64,000 nt of DNA from Nocardia seriolae NBRC 15557 (GCF_007990715.1 NZ_BJWY01000004.1:1-64000); one strand, 5' to 3'. Counted from the first letter of the stretch, positions 7,807-16,990 are shown. Numbers and translations are program-made. Notes: generated from the sequence alone by a model not told the origin.

Positions 7807-8646
7807 CTACGGCCAGCCCGCCCCCGGCACGTCGACGCGTACCGCGAGCACCTGGCCGCTGCCCGGGGCGACCATTTCCGGCTCGGTCATGCCGCGCCAT
7901 TCCGCGGCGACGATGTGCAGGGTGCGTCCGTCGGATCCGCCCAGGGCGCAGGCGAATCCACCGCGGTCGAGGTGGATGGTCTGCAATACCTTGCCGCCCT
8001 CGGCGACTCGTACGCACCGGCGGTTGGGGACGTCGGCGTACCAGACGGCGTGCTCCCGGTCGAAGCAGATGCCGTCGGGGACGCCGGTATCGAGGTCGGC
8101 CCACACGCGACGGTTCGACAGGTCGCCGTCGGCATCGATGTCGAAGCCGACCAAGGATTTTCCATAGGAATCCGCGACCACCAGGGTGGCATTGTCGGCC
8201 GTCACGGCCATGCCGTTGGGGAAGGCGATGCCCTCCGCGACGCGGCGCACCGCACCGCCCGCGGTCACCAGCGTCACCCCGCCGGGCGCGAAGTCCTGCC
8301 CGCTCATCGGATCGAACCCGGCCCCGTTCACGTAGGCATTGCCGCGGCCGTCGACGACAATGTCGTTCCAGCCGGGCCGGCCGAGGTCCGCGTACGGGAG
8401 CAGGGTGCCGTCCGTGAGTCGAAGCAGTCGTCCCCGAGGCGAATCCACGATGATGAGGTCACCGTCGGGCGACCACGCCGTGCACAGTGGCAGGGAGTCG
8501 ACGCGTGTCACCACCTCGCACTCGCCGACGTCGTCGACGGCCAGCACCTCCCCGGCCGACCAGTCCGAGAAGTAGAGCCGGTCGCCGTGCCAGCGCGGAG
8601 ATTCGACCAGTCCGCGCCCGGTGGCCAGGGTCTCGATCTCGCTCAT
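7807..8646 (-). CDS. SMP-30/gluconolactonase/LRE family protein
   Basis: A 279-aa six-bladed beta-propeller. It begins with the typical TLATGRGLVESPRWHG (metal-ligand Glu in ESPRW), and later blades show FPNGMAVTADNATLVVADS and TGVPDGICFD. Such enzymes open sugar lactones or related lactones using a divalent metal. The start at 8646 is chosen because the motif ESPRW then falls near residue 15 as in the family; upstream in-frame sequence has low-complexity Arg/Pro character. It converges on the MBL gene with a 22-bp gap. The two lactonase-type genes together suggest local lactone turnover (inference). Confidence 0.88.
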   Translation of the reverse strand: MSEIETLATGRGLVESPRWHGDRLYFSDWSAGEVLAVDDVGECEVVTRVDSLPLCTAWSPDGDLIIVDSPRGRLLRLTDGTLLPYADLGRPGWNDIVVDGRGNAYVNGAGFDPMSGQDFAPGGVTLVTAGGAVRRVAEGIAFPNGMAVTADNATLVVADSYGKSLVGFDIDADGDLSNRRVWADLDTGVPDGICFDREHAVWYADVPNRRCVRVAEGGKVLQTIHLDRGGFACALGGSDGRTLHIVAAEWRGMTEPEMVAPGSGQVLAVRVDVPGAGWP

Positions 8647-8795
8647 CGGCCGTCCGCCTTCCATCGTGCCGGGGGTCGTCGCGATGACGAGTGTAGGCGG
8701 ACCGAGTCGCGCCGGACGGCCGCCGGGAACATCGTTCACGGTGGACGCAACCGCAGACCTCCGCTGGCGGGCAGCACGGGTTTTGCCGAAAGGGC

Positions 8796-8830
8796 AAGCG
8801 CCCCATCGGCTGTCGGCCGATGGGGCGCTT
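8796..8830 (-). terminator. Strong hairpin terminator
   Basis: AAGCGCCCCATCGGC (8796-8810) pairs perfectly with 8816-8830 around TGTCG. It lies 17 bp beyond the stop of the membrane-protein gene on the minus strand, followed on that strand by GCCCTTTCGG. The gene-free stretch 8647-8846 holds nothing else I can see. Confidence 0.75.
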
Positions 8831-8846
8831 CGCGTTGCGTTGCGGG

Positions 8847-9257
8847 CTAGTTCGCGGCGGGTTTGTACGCGGCGATACCCCAGATCACCACCACGTCGAG
8901 GGCGATGATGAGCAGGGACCAGGCGGGGTAGTAGGGGATCCACAGGAAGTTCTCCACGATGGACAGGGCCGCGAAGACGATGGCGGCGGTGCGGCCCCAG
9001 GTGGTGCCCATGAGCAGGCCGATGGCCACGCCGATCTCGACGATGCCGAGGATGATGTGGATCCAGCCCCAGCCGGTGGTGTTCAGTTTGTAGATGTAGT
9101 CGTAACCGACTACCAGCAGGTCATCGGACGCTACAGCCGAAATGCCCTGCAGGACCGAGAGCACCCCGATCACGATCAGCAGAATGCCCGCCGCGATCGA
9201 TGCGCCGGCCGCAAAGCCCTGCTTCAGAGAGGGTTCGGGACCATTACTGTGTGCCAT
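8847..9257 (-). CDS. DUF7144-type four-helix membrane protein
   Basis: A 136-aa integral membrane protein. Four hydrophobic helices can be seen at about residues 13-35, 50-75 (WGWIHIILGIVEIGVAIGLL), 78-97 and 103-125. The amphipathic YDYIYKLNTTGWGW segment between helices 1 and 2 is typical of actinobacterial DUF7144 proteins. No catalytic motif is seen and no function is known for the family. The start at 9257 gives a short polar N-terminus; an upstream in-frame extension is unlikely. It is followed by a strong terminator and appears to be monocistronic. Confidence 0.8.
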   Translation of the reverse strand: MAHSNGPEPSLKQGFAAGASIAAGILLIVIGVLSVLQGISAVASDDLLVVGYDYIYKLNTTGWGWIHIILGIVEIGVAIGLLMGTTWGRTAAIVFAALSIVENFLWIPYYPAWSLLIIALDVVVIWGIAAYKPAAN

Positions 9258-9333
9258 TCGCCGAATATGCCACGGTTTTGCTGGCGAATGTGGAAGGTCC
9301 ACCTACGTGTTGCTTCGGTATCCGCGGAGCGGG

Positions 9334-11019
9334 TCACGGCGTGGTCAGTGCCTGCGAGACCGCGGTCCCGAACGGCAGGTCGGCGGTGGTGTTCACCTTG
9401 GTGTACGTGCCGCCGGTGCGCTGGGTGAGGGTTTGCAGGGTCTGGGTGCCGGGGCCGTTGATGACGATCACGTCGATGCGGACGGGATGGGCCGGGTCGG
9501 TCGCGGCGGCGATGTCGGCGAGTAGCTGGTCACCGGTGACGGGGGAGTCGTCCTCGGGGCCGTCGGTGATCAGCAGGATCGAATTGGTGCGGGCCGAAGC
9601 GTAGTTGGCGAGCACGTTCTTGTAGGCCGCTTCCAAGGTGGGGTAGGTGCGGTCCGGCTTGGACGGGCCGGCGGTGACGGTGGTCAGGGCTTGGCTGATG
9701 GCGGCCCGCTGGTCGTTGCCCAGAGGGGCGGTGGGGGTGAGGACCTTGTAGGGGTTGTTGCCGTCGAGATTCTTGGAGTACTCCCACACGCCCAGCCCGA
9801 AGTCGGGCGGCATCACGTTCATCGTGGACCCCAGTGCCGCAACGGCATTCGCGAGGCGGGTGCCGTAGCCCTCGGCGGCGGACATGGAGGAGGAGACGTC
9901 CAGCAGCACGGTGGCCTGCACGCCCAGCACGGGGTGGGCGAGGATCTGATTCACCTTGTCCAGCACGGCCTTCGCGGGTACCGCGGTCGTGGTGGGCGGT
10001 GCGGCGCCGAAACCGTTGTCGGTGAACAGCTTCGACTGGTCGGGCGCGCGCAGGAAGTCGACGAACAGCCCCGCGATCAGGTTCTGGGTCTGATCGACCC
10101 ACGCGCCGGTGAGCTGCGCGGCCGGATAGTCGGCGACCGGGCCCGCGCCGTCGGGACGGAACGCGGTCAGGCCGTTGCGTCCGCGGATCTGCTGTTCGGT
10201 GGCGGCCACCGCGTGCAGCGGGGCGGCGGCGTGATCGGTGGCGGCGGCGAGATCGGTGAGGGCGCCGTTCGTGTCCTTGGCGGCGGGTGCGCCCGTGGCC
10301 AGCAGGGAGATGGCCGACACCACCTGGCCGGTGGCGACCGCCTTGGCGTCGAGCGGGTCGGTGCCGGAGACACCCGAGCCGACCGCGGTCGCGACGGCGA
10401 GCGAACCGTCGCCCGCGGGAATGGCCAGGCGCAGCTTGCCCCACGGCGCGAGGCCGATATCGGCGAGGGATCCACTTTGCAGCTTCGGCAGATCCGACCA
10501 GTGCACCTTGGCGGTTTCCAGGGCGGTGCGCAGCTCATCGGGCACGGCGAGGGAAACGGGACTGACGGCGATGGGCGCCGGAGTTCCGGCGATCAGCCCG
10601 GGCACGCGCATCTGCTCGATCGAGCGGGAGGACTCCGGAATCCAGAGCGCGGGCTGCGGACCCAGCGCCGAATTCCACGGCTTGTTCGCGGTGAACGCCG
10701 CGACCATGGCAGCCGAGGGCTGCGCGATCACCGCCACCTCCGCGCAGTGGTCGCGGACGTGCGGTTTGGTGGCGTTGAACCGATCGGCCGCGGACTTGAC
10801 GGGGTTCAGGATGTCGGGATCGACGGTGACGTTCAGGGTCGCGGTGCCCTCGACGCAGGACGCGGCCGCCCGGCTGTCGCGTTCCTTGGACCGATCCGAT
10901 AACCACGCCCAGCCGAGGACGGCCAGCGCTAACACGATCACCGCGGCGATTGCGATAACCGGTCCCTTGCTGACACCTCGTGACCCGCCCGCGGCGCGAT
11001 GAGTACCCACGGTCGACAA
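9334..11019 (-). CDS. Membrane-anchored VWA-domain protein with solute-binding-like region
   Basis: A 561-aa protein. A single N-terminal membrane helix (about 20-41, VIAIAAVIVLALAVLGWAWL) anchors an extracytoplasmic region that resembles a type-2 substrate-binding protein (about 55-350), followed by a von Willebrand factor A domain (about 365-561) with the MIDAS motif DVSSSMS near residue 373 and ITDGPEDD near 490. VWA domains bind partners through a metal at this site. The start is uncertain: a TTG at 11019 or a GTG at 11010; neither has a clear ribosome binding site. It is separated from the upstream whiB-like gene by a terminator. The partner or ligand is unknown. Confidence 0.82.
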   Translation of the reverse strand: MSTVGTHRAAGGSRGVSKGPVIAIAAVIVLALAVLGWAWLSDRSKERDSRAAASCVEGTATLNVTVDPDILNPVKSAADRFNATKPHVRDHCAEVAVIAQPSAAMVAAFTANKPWNSALGPQPALWIPESSRSIEQMRVPGLIAGTPAPIAVSPVSLAVPDELRTALETAKVHWSDLPKLQSGSLADIGLAPWGKLRLAIPAGDGSLAVATAVGSGVSGTDPLDAKAVATGQVVSAISLLATGAPAAKDTNGALTDLAAATDHAAAPLHAVAATEQQIRGRNGLTAFRPDGAGPVADYPAAQLTGAWVDQTQNLIAGLFVDFLRAPDQSKLFTDNGFGAAPPTTTAVPAKAVLDKVNQILAHPVLGVQATVLLDVSSSMSAAEGYGTRLANAVAALGSTMNVMPPDFGLGVWEYSKNLDGNNPYKVLTPTAPLGNDQRAAISQALTTVTAGPSKPDRTYPTLEAAYKNVLANYASARTNSILLITDGPEDDSPVTGDQLLADIAAATDPAHPVRIDVIVINGPGTQTLQTLTQRTGGTYTKVNTTADLPFGTAVSQALTTP

Positions 11020-11126
11020 GTGTATGTTGACGCCCCGGTAGCCACCTGTACCAGGCGGTTACGCGAAATCCGACCGGCACGCTCGGTCCGGCTCGACAGA
11101 GCGGCGGCCGCCTCGATGGCACGAAC

Positions 11127-11155
11127 CGGCGGCCGTCTCGATGAGACGGCCGCCG
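11127..11155 (-). terminator. Hairpin terminator after whiB-like gene
   Basis: CGGCGGCCGTCTC (11127-11139) pairs perfectly with 11143-11155 around a GAT loop. It lies 13 bp beyond the stop of the WhiB gene, between it and the next minus-strand gene. Confidence 0.7.
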
Positions 11156-11167
11156 CACCCCTCGATG

Positions 11168-11434
11168 TCAGTCGCGAATCAGCTTGCCGCGGTCGTATTC
11201 GTGCCCGCCCCAGACACCGGACTGGCCGGTGCGGGCCGCGAAGTCACCGCATTCGCGGCGGATCGGGCAGGACTCGCAGATGCCGCGCGCGTAGTCGAAG
11301 TCCTGCGAAGGGTAGGGGAACCACGCCTCGTGGTTCGGGTCACCCTTGCAGGCCGCGTGCTGCCAGTAGTCCTTCGAGTCGGAGATCGGGAGCAGATCAG
11401 CCAGGGTCTGCTCCCGAAGTGCAGTGTTCGTCAT
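11168..11434 (-). CDS. WhiB-family iron-sulfur transcription factor
   Basis: An 88-aa WhiB-like protein. The four [4Fe-4S] cysteines are at 29, 53, 56 and 62 (C...CESCPIRREC) and the beta-turn motif GVWGG is at 73-77, followed by a short basic DNA-binding tail. WhiB proteins bind sigma-A region 4 and regulate development, redox or drug responses, and are found only in actinobacteria and their phages. The ribosome binding site is AAGGAG. The short C-terminus (RGKLIRD) resembles the WhiB2/WhiB4-size members, but I do not assign a subclass. Confidence 0.95.
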   Translation of the reverse strand: MTNTALREQTLADLLPISDSKDYWQHAACKGDPNHEAWFPYPSQDFDYARGICESCPIRRECGDFAARTGQSGVWGGHEYDRGKLIRD

Positions 11435-11491
11435 CGGATCTCGCTCCTTTCATGTCCGATCACGCGTAACGGGCGTTGTTCGTTCAGCAGG

Positions 11492-12049
11492 TCAGGACGC
11501 GGCCAGTTCCTTCCAGACCTGGCGCTGTGTCCGCTCTCTGTCATTGGGGGCCTTGGGCTCCCACAGCAGGCGCATCCCGGCCTCCTCCGGAGTCCGGTCC
11601 GCCTTGTACGTATTGCAGGGACCGCACGCGGCGATCAGGTTGGCCCAGGTATTGGGCCCGCCCTTGGACCGCGGGCGGATGTGGTCGACGGTGCGCGCCC
11701 AGCCGTTGCAGTACCCGCACCGGTAGCGGTCGCGGCGCAGGATGGCGGGCAGGGTGGCGCGGCTGTTGTCGTCGTGCACCAGGATCCGGTGCTCGAGGTA
11801 CACGTAGCGGTGCAGCCGGATGGTCTCCGGCAGCGCCAGCTCCAGGTGCTTCGAGCGGATCGGGAAGTGCGGCTGCCGATCGGTGACGGTCTCGGCGGCA
11901 TCGCTGAGCAGCAGCACCACCGCGCGGTCGGCGCGGATCGTGGTCAGCGCCTCGTAGGAGGCGTTGAGCAGCAGCACTCCGGCGTGTATCCAGTTGTCGG
12001 TGGTTATCTCCGGGTCTTCGGCATGACGGAACAGCATGGGGGTCACCAT
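11492..12049 (-). CDS. HNH endonuclease family protein
   Basis: A 185-aa protein with an HNH/McrA-type nuclease domain at about residues 105-150: CGYC (111-114), the catalytic VDHIRPRSKGG (His123), an Asn at 137 and CGPC (142-145), giving a Cys4 zinc site. The N-terminal ~90 residues contain NWIHAGVLLLNASYEAL, typical of the small housekeeping HNH proteins conserved in mycobacteria and nocardiae. It precedes the whiB-like gene by about 57 bp. The ATG at 12049 has no clear ribosome binding site; ATG at 12037 is an alternative. A short leader peptide lies upstream. Confidence 0.9.
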   Translation of the reverse strand: MVTPMLFRHAEDPEITTDNWIHAGVLLLNASYEALTTIRADRAVVLLLSDAAETVTDRQPHFPIRSKHLELALPETIRLHRYVYLEHRILVHDDNSRATLPAILRRDRYRCGYCNGWARTVDHIRPRSKGGPNTWANLIAACGPCNTYKADRTPEEAGMRLLWEPKAPNDRERTQRQVWKELAAS

Positions 12050-12090
12050 GTTTCGTGGAAAGGGATCGAACAGGAAGGGAAGTGGGCGGC

Positions 12091-12162
12091 TTACGCGCGG
12101 GCCTGGAGACGGCCGATGGACCGCTCACCGCGTAGCACGCTGTGGATCTTCAAGGTATTCAA
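12091..12162 (-). CDS. 23-residue leader peptide candidate upstream of HNH gene
   Basis: On the minus strand a GGAAAGGAGGAG ribosome binding site precedes a TTG start (12162) that opens a 23-codon frame, MNTLKIHSVLRGERSIGRLQ plus three residues, stopping 41 bp before the HNH start. The Shine-Dalgarno is the strongest in this stretch, while the HNH gene itself has none, which suggests translational coupling or an attenuating leader. The peptide is short and basic. The support is the ribosome binding site and placement. Confidence 0.45.
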   Translation of the reverse strand: MNTLKIHSVLRGERSIGRLQARA

Positions 12163-12436
12163 GCCGTCTCCTCCTTTCCTGCTGGTCACGACCGTGACGG
12201 TCGGGTGATCTTCGGTGAAACACATGGTGGCACAACGGCCGTACCGTGTGCGAGCGGATTTCTCCAACCCCCGTGCAGTGACAACGAACGACAGTCGCCG
12301 CTTGTTCCGGGGAGACGGGAATCACATCGGGGATTCACTGGGAGGCAACCGAACCGGGGGCGGCTGTGTGGTCGCGATTCATCGTTGGTTACTTGCCGCC
12401 GCTACCGTGAGGGTCACTCGGAAGGAGCCTGACCTC

Positions 12437-13369
12437 ATGGAGTTCCGACATCTCGTTTCGTTCATCACGATCGCCGAAGAATTGCACTTCGGCCGCGCGG
12501 CGCAGCGCCTTCATCTGACCCAGCCGAGCCTCAGTGCTCAGCTGCAGAAACTGGAAAAGTCACTCGGGGTCCAGCTGGTCGCCCGGAATTCGCACGAGGT
12601 CCGGCTGACCGCGGCCGGGCGTGAGTTCGAGGCGCAGGCGCGCCAGATCGTCGCCCAGATGGAACGGGCGGCGCGGGCGGCCAAGGCCACCGCGGAGGGG
12701 CGGTCGGGCAGCCTGGCCATCGGCTACAACCTGCCCGCCAGCCGGCACGTGCTGCCGGAGACATTGGTGCGGATGACCGAACGGCATCCCGACATCGTGG
12801 TGTCGCTGTGGGAGAAGCGGACCGGGCCGCAGCTGGCGGCGCTCGCGGACGGCTCCCTGGACATCGCCCTCGTCTACGGTCACCCGAGCACCGCGGAGTT
12901 CCGCTATCGGCGGCTGCTGCACCGGGTGCCGCTGGTGGCGGTGGTGGGACGGCGGCATCGCTGGGCGGATCGGCCGGGCGTGCCGTTCGCGGAGTTGCAG
13001 GGGCAGGACTGTGTGCTGTTCTCCCGGGAGCAGTGCCCGGCCATGCACGACGCCATCTTCCGGGCGGCCGCGCAGTCGCGGATCACCCTGACGGTGGCCC
13101 ATCACGCCGACGATCCGGGTGCGACGGCCCACATGGTGTCGGTCCGGCCGATGGTGGGATTCGCGTCGTTGCCGCGCGCGATTTCCATGGGAATGGGCGC
13201 GCCCGGCAGCAATTCGGTCGCGGTCAAACTATTGGATCCGGTACCCACCTTGGATTTGTACGCGGTGTGGCGTGCCGAAGAACAGAATCCGGCCGTGGCC
13301 GCTTTTCTGGACTGCGTCGAATCGGGCGAACCTGCACCCCTCGATGATGCCCGCGCGGTCGCGGTCTGA
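12437..13369 (+). CDS. LysR-family transcriptional regulator
   Basis: A 310-aa regulator starting MEFRHLVSFITIAEELHFGR, with the LysR winged HTH in residues 1-60 (RLHLTQPSLSAQLQKLEKSL) and an effector-binding domain at about 90-295. The ATG at 12437 follows GAAGGAG. It sits in the same orientation 87 bp upstream of the acyl-CoA synthetase that opens the PUFA-synthase-like cluster, so it is the natural candidate for its pathway regulator (inference). The preceding 270-bp intergenic stretch 12163-12436 holds no gene I can support and presumably carries its promoter. Confidence 0.9.
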   Translation: MEFRHLVSFITIAEELHFGRAAQRLHLTQPSLSAQLQKLEKSLGVQLVARNSHEVRLTAAGREFEAQARQIVAQMERAARAAKATAEGRSGSLAIGYNLPASRHVLPETLVRMTERHPDIVVSLWEKRTGPQLAALADGSLDIALVYGHPSTAEFRYRRLLHRVPLVAVVGRRHRWADRPGVPFAELQGQDCVLFSREQCPAMHDAIFRAAAQSRITLTVAHHADDPGATAHMVSVRPMVGFASLPRAISMGMGAPGSNSVAVKLLDPVPTLDLYAVWRAEEQNPAVAAFLDCVESGEPAPLDDARAVAV

Positions 13370-13456
13370 GCGATTCGATAGGCAATGACTTTCGCGCGGT
13401 AGGAACAGCCGTCCGGGCGGCGACGAGAATGATTGTCGCCGAACAGAATTCGGTTC

Positions 13457-15136
13457 GTGAACATCGCGTCTGTCACCGATAGATCCGTCACCGGAAACGG
13501 TTTCGAACCGCCCGCCACCTCGAGTCTCTACCGCATCGTCGCCGATGCGGCGTATCGGCATCCCGAGCGTGCGACCCTCGCCGCAGGGGAGGACACCCCG
13601 CTCACCTGCGCGGAACTCGACCGGCAGGTGCGGGCGACGGCTTCGGCGCTGCTGGAGCGGCAGGTCGCCGCCGGTGACCGGGTGGTGGTGCTGGGCCGCA
13701 CCGGGCTGGCGTGGGCACTGCTGGACCTGGCCGCGCTGGCGATCGGCGCGGTGGTGGTGCCGGTGTATCCGACCTCGTCGGACACCCAGATCGAGCACAT
13801 CCTGCGGGACAGCGGCAGCACCTGTTTCGCGGCGGAGACCGAGGCGGACCGCGAGCGGCTGCACGCGGCGGGCGCGGGCGAGGTGTGGAGTTTCGCGCAG
13901 GTCCGCGGGTGGGCGGACGGGGAGATCCGCGCCGATCTGGCCGCACACACGGCGGTGGTGCGGGCCGACGACCTGGCCATGATCGTCTACACCAGCGGCA
14001 CCACGGGATTGTCCAAGGGCTGCATGATCACCCACCGCAATATGTACGTGTCCGCCGCGAACACGGTGCGCCAGACCGGGCAGTTGTTCGACGGCGTGAC
14101 CGCGCTCGCGCTGCCGCTCTCGCACGTGTTCGGTCAGACCATGCTGTTCGCCTGCCTCTACGGCGGCGCGGCCACCCACCTGCTGCCCGGGATCCCGGAG
14201 CTGGTGCCCGCGCTGCCGCGGCTGCGCCCGACGTTCCTGGCGCTGATTCCGTACGCGCTGGAGAAGATTCGCAAACACTGCCGTGCGCTGGTGAGCCCGG
14301 AGGCCGAACGAGTAGCCGTCGAGACCGGGCTGCTGCGGCTGTCGCGTCCGCAGCCTCCCGTTGCGATGGACGATCCGGTCGCCGCGGCGCTGGGCGGGCG
14401 GCTGCGTTACGTGATCTCCGGCGGTGCGTCGCTGGATGATTCGACCGCCGGGTTCTACGCCGCGTTCGGCACCGTGATCCTGAACTGCTACGGCCTGACC
14501 GAGGCGGCGACCGCGGTGACGGTCAGCGCGCCCGAGTCCAATCGCCTGGGCACCGTGGGGAAACCGATTCCGGGTACCGCGGTGGCGATCGCCGGCGATG
14601 GTGAGGTGCTGGTCGGCGGGCCGCACGTGTCGCCCGGCTACTGGGGCGCGGCCGCGGCGCAGACTCCGGTGGATGCCGAGGGCTGGTTGCACACCGGCGA
14701 TATCGGCGAGCTCGAGGACGGCTACCTGCGAATCACCGGGCGCAAGAAAGAGATTCTGGTGACCTCGGGCGGCAAGAATGTCGCGCCCACTCCGCTCGAG
14801 GACCGGGTGCGGCTGCATCCGTTGGTCAGCAATTGCATGGTGGTGGGGGAGGGCCGGGCCTTTGTCACCGCGCTGGTGACCCTGGACGCCGAGCGCGCCG
14901 AGAATTGGGCGAGCGAGTATCCCGGGCGTGAGCTCTCGACCGCCGTTCAATCCGCGATCGACGACGCGAATTCGCTCGTCTCGCGTGCCGAATCCATTCG
15001 TGAATTCCGCATCTTGGCAAGTGATTTCACGGTCGCCAATGGATTGTTGACCTCCTCGCTGAAACTGCGTCGCGCCGCGATCGCGGAAACCTATGCGGCC
15101 GATATCGAACTGCTCTACTCGACGACCCGAAAGTGA
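13457..15136 (+). CDS. Long-chain acyl-CoA synthetase (AMP-forming)
   Basis: A 559-aa ANL-superfamily ligase that adenylates a fatty acid and transfers it to CoA or a carrier. The P-loop is YTSGTTGLSKG (about residues 178-188), followed by YGLTEAATAV (about 344), WLHTGDIG (about 412) and the hinge ITGRKKEILVTSGGKNVAP (about 427). This order, and SGGKNVAP in particular, matches the FadD15-like long-chain group. The C-terminus ends soon after the A10-type region, with the usual Lys present (LKLRR). The start is uncertain: GTG 13457 is used, TTG 13433 is possible. It is the first gene of the cluster and 7 bp from the oxidoreductase, so it probably supplies a starter or re-activates the product. 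Confidence 0.88.
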   Translation: MNIASVTDRSVTGNGFEPPATSSLYRIVADAAYRHPERATLAAGEDTPLTCAELDRQVRATASALLERQVAAGDRVVVLGRTGLAWALLDLAALAIGAVVVPVYPTSSDTQIEHILRDSGSTCFAAETEADRERLHAAGAGEVWSFAQVRGWADGEIRADLAAHTAVVRADDLAMIVYTSGTTGLSKGCMITHRNMYVSAANTVRQTGQLFDGVTALALPLSHVFGQTMLFACLYGGAATHLLPGIPELVPALPRLRPTFLALIPYALEKIRKHCRALVSPEAERVAVETGLLRLSRPQPPVAMDDPVAAALGGRLRYVISGGASLDDSTAGFYAAFGTVILNCYGLTEAATAVTVSAPESNRLGTVGKPIPGTAVAIAGDGEVLVGGPHVSPGYWGAAAAQTPVDAEGWLHTGDIGELEDGYLRITGRKKEILVTSGGKNVAPTPLEDRVRLHPLVSNCMVVGEGRAFVTALVTLDAERAENWASEYPGRELSTAVQSAIDDANSLVSRAESIREFRILASDFTVANGLLTSSLKLRRAAIAETYAADIELLYSTTRK

Positions 15137-15143
15137 TCCGATC

Positions 15144-16394
15144 ATGTATGACGTCATTGTTGTCGGTACCCGCGTGTCCGGCGCCCCGCTGGCCATGCTG
15201 CTGGCCCGGCAGGGTTTCCGCGTGCTCGCGGTGGACCGGGCCCTGTTCCCGAGCGACACCCCGTCCACCCACTACATCCACCAGGCCGGGCTGAGCCTGC
15301 TGAAGTCCTGGGATCTGCTCGACCGCGTCACCGCCACCGGCTGCCCGCCGGTGCGGCACCTCAACTTCACCTACACCGATATCGATATTCGCGGGATGGC
15401 GGATCCGTCCGCCGACGGCATCGACGCCGTGTACTGCCCGCGTCGCACCGTGCTGGACAAGATCCTGGTCGACGCGGCGAACGAGGCCGGGGCCGAGGTG
15501 ATCTCGGGCTTCGCGGTGACCGGGCTGCTGCGCGACGGCGACCGCGTCGTGGGCATCCGCGGACGCGAGGGCGGGGGCATCGAGCGGGAGTTCCGGGCCA
15601 CGCTGGTGGTGGGTGCGGACGGGTCGGGCTCGACGGTGGCGAAGGAGGTGGGCGCGCAGGTCTACGAAGGCTCGCCCGCGGCGTGCTTCGTGTACTACTC
15701 CTACTACGAGGGCATCGACTGGGGCATGCAGCACCGCACCGGGTTCGGTGAGCAGCAGTTCGCGGCCTGGCCGACCAATGACGAGCTGTATCTGGTGGCG
15801 GTCATGCGTAAGCGTGATCGGTTCCGGGAGTTCCGCAACGACCCGGACGCGGGCGTGCAGGAGATCGTGGATCAGGTGGATCCGGAAATCGGTGCACGAC
15901 TGCGGGATTCGGGGAATCGGGTGGAGCCGTTCCGGCCCATGCTGTATCCGGACAACTACCGTCGTCAGTCCTTCGGGCCCGGCTGGGCGCTGGTCGGCGA
16001 CGCCGGATATCACAAGGACCCGTTCACCGGGTGGGGCATCACCGACTCGTTCGAGTACGCGCAGCTGCTCGCCGACCTGGCCGGTGAGCGTCTTTCGGGC
16101 GGACGGCCTTTCGAGGAGACGCTGCCGGAATACCAGCGTGAGCGTGACGCCCAGAGCGCCAGCACCTACGAGCTGACCACCAGCATCTCCGAGCTGACCC
16201 TGACCCCGTACTACGACTCGGTGTTCCGTGCCGCCAGCATGAGCCCGGACTACTCCAAGAAGTTCTTCGGGCTGATCGCCGGGCTGTACTCGCCCGAGAA
16301 GTTCTTCGGTGAAGAAGAATTGGCGGAACTGTACGAGCTGGTCGATTTCCCGGTGGACGCGCGGCATGTGAGCAAGAGCGAGGCCGCGCTATGA
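15144..16394 (+). CDS. FAD-dependent oxidoreductase (geranylgeranyl-reductase/halogenase-like)
   Basis: A 416-aa flavoprotein with the N-terminal Rossmann motif written as VIVVGTRVSGAPLAMLLARQ (GxRxxG variant), a middle LVVGADGSGSTVAKE (about residues 157-171) and the FAD-binding GWALVGDAGYHKDPFTGWG (about 281-299). This set places it with PHBH-fold monooxygenases and geranylgeranyl-reductase-like enzymes. It could hydroxylate, epoxidise or reduce double bonds of the acyl product. It lies between the ligase (7 bp gap) and the SGNH hydrolase (4-bp ATGA overlap), clearly in one operon. Confidence 0.87.
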   Translation: MYDVIVVGTRVSGAPLAMLLARQGFRVLAVDRALFPSDTPSTHYIHQAGLSLLKSWDLLDRVTATGCPPVRHLNFTYTDIDIRGMADPSADGIDAVYCPRRTVLDKILVDAANEAGAEVISGFAVTGLLRDGDRVVGIRGREGGGIEREFRATLVVGADGSGSTVAKEVGAQVYEGSPAACFVYYSYYEGIDWGMQHRTGFGEQQFAAWPTNDELYLVAVMRKRDRFREFRNDPDAGVQEIVDQVDPEIGARLRDSGNRVEPFRPMLYPDNYRRQSFGPGWALVGDAGYHKDPFTGWGITDSFEYAQLLADLAGERLSGGRPFEETLPEYQRERDAQSASTYELTTSISELTLTPYYDSVFRAASMSPDYSKKFFGLIAGLYSPEKFFGEEELAELYELVDFPVDARHVSKSEAAL

Positions 16395-16990
16395 CCGGCG
16401 TCGGCCTGGTCGCGCTGGGTGACAGCTTCGTGGAGGGCCGGGGTGACCCGGCTCCGGCGGGAGGCTACCGGGGCTGGGTGGCCCGCCTGGGCGCCCAGCT
16501 CGGGCTGCGGCCGCACGCGGTGCGCAATCTGGGCGTGCACGGCGCGACCACCGGCGACGTGCTGCGCGCGCAGCTGCCGCTGGCGGTGCGGGCCGAACTG
16601 TACGGCGTGGTGGTCGGTGTCAACGATCTGGTGAGCGCCTTCGATCCGGAAGCCTTCGAGGCCAACCTCGATGCGTTGTTCGGCTCGCTGCGAGCCACCG
16701 GCGCAACGGTTTTCACGGCCGACTATCCGGATATCCCTGCGCGCCTGCCGGTTCCGGACGGCTTCCGCACCCTGCTGCGGGAACGCTTCACCTTCGCCAA
16801 TGCCGCCATGGCCCGGGTCACCGCCGATCACGGGGTTCTGCTGCTGGAGCTGTCCGCGCACCCCGACTGGGAGCGCGCGGGCACCTGGACCGAGGACGGA
16901 CTGCACCCCGGCCCGTCCGGGCACCGCTTGTTCGCCGCCGGTGCGGCCGAACTGATTTCGTCGATCACCGCCACCACGGTCGCCGCCTGA
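16391..16990 (+). CDS. SGNH/GDSL-family hydrolase
   Basis: A 199-aa esterase/lipase-like enzyme. Block I is ALGDSFVEG (catalytic Ser about residue 12), block III is GVNDLVSAF (about 77) and block V is EDGLHPGPSGH (catalytic Asp/His about 175-180). No signal peptide is seen, so it acts in the cytoplasm, perhaps as an acyl transferase or thioesterase-like release enzyme for the adjacent synthase. It is translationally coupled to the upstream FAD gene by ATGA, and is 76 bp before the PKS gene. I infer a product-release or editing role from context. Confidence 0.85.
   Translation: MTGVGLVALGDSFVEGRGDPAPAGGYRGWVARLGAQLGLRPHAVRNLGVHGATTGDVLRAQLPLAVRAELYGVVVGVNDLVSAFDPEAFEANLDALFGSLRATGATVFTADYPDIPARLPVPDGFRTLLRERFTFANAAMARVTADHGVLLLELSAHPDWERAGTWTEDGLHPGPSGHRLFAAGAAELISSITATTVAA

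Noticed and set aside
13229-15268. Long minus-strand frame opposite the acyl-CoA synthetase
   Set aside because: It shadows a gene with clear ANL motifs and has no recognisable domain.
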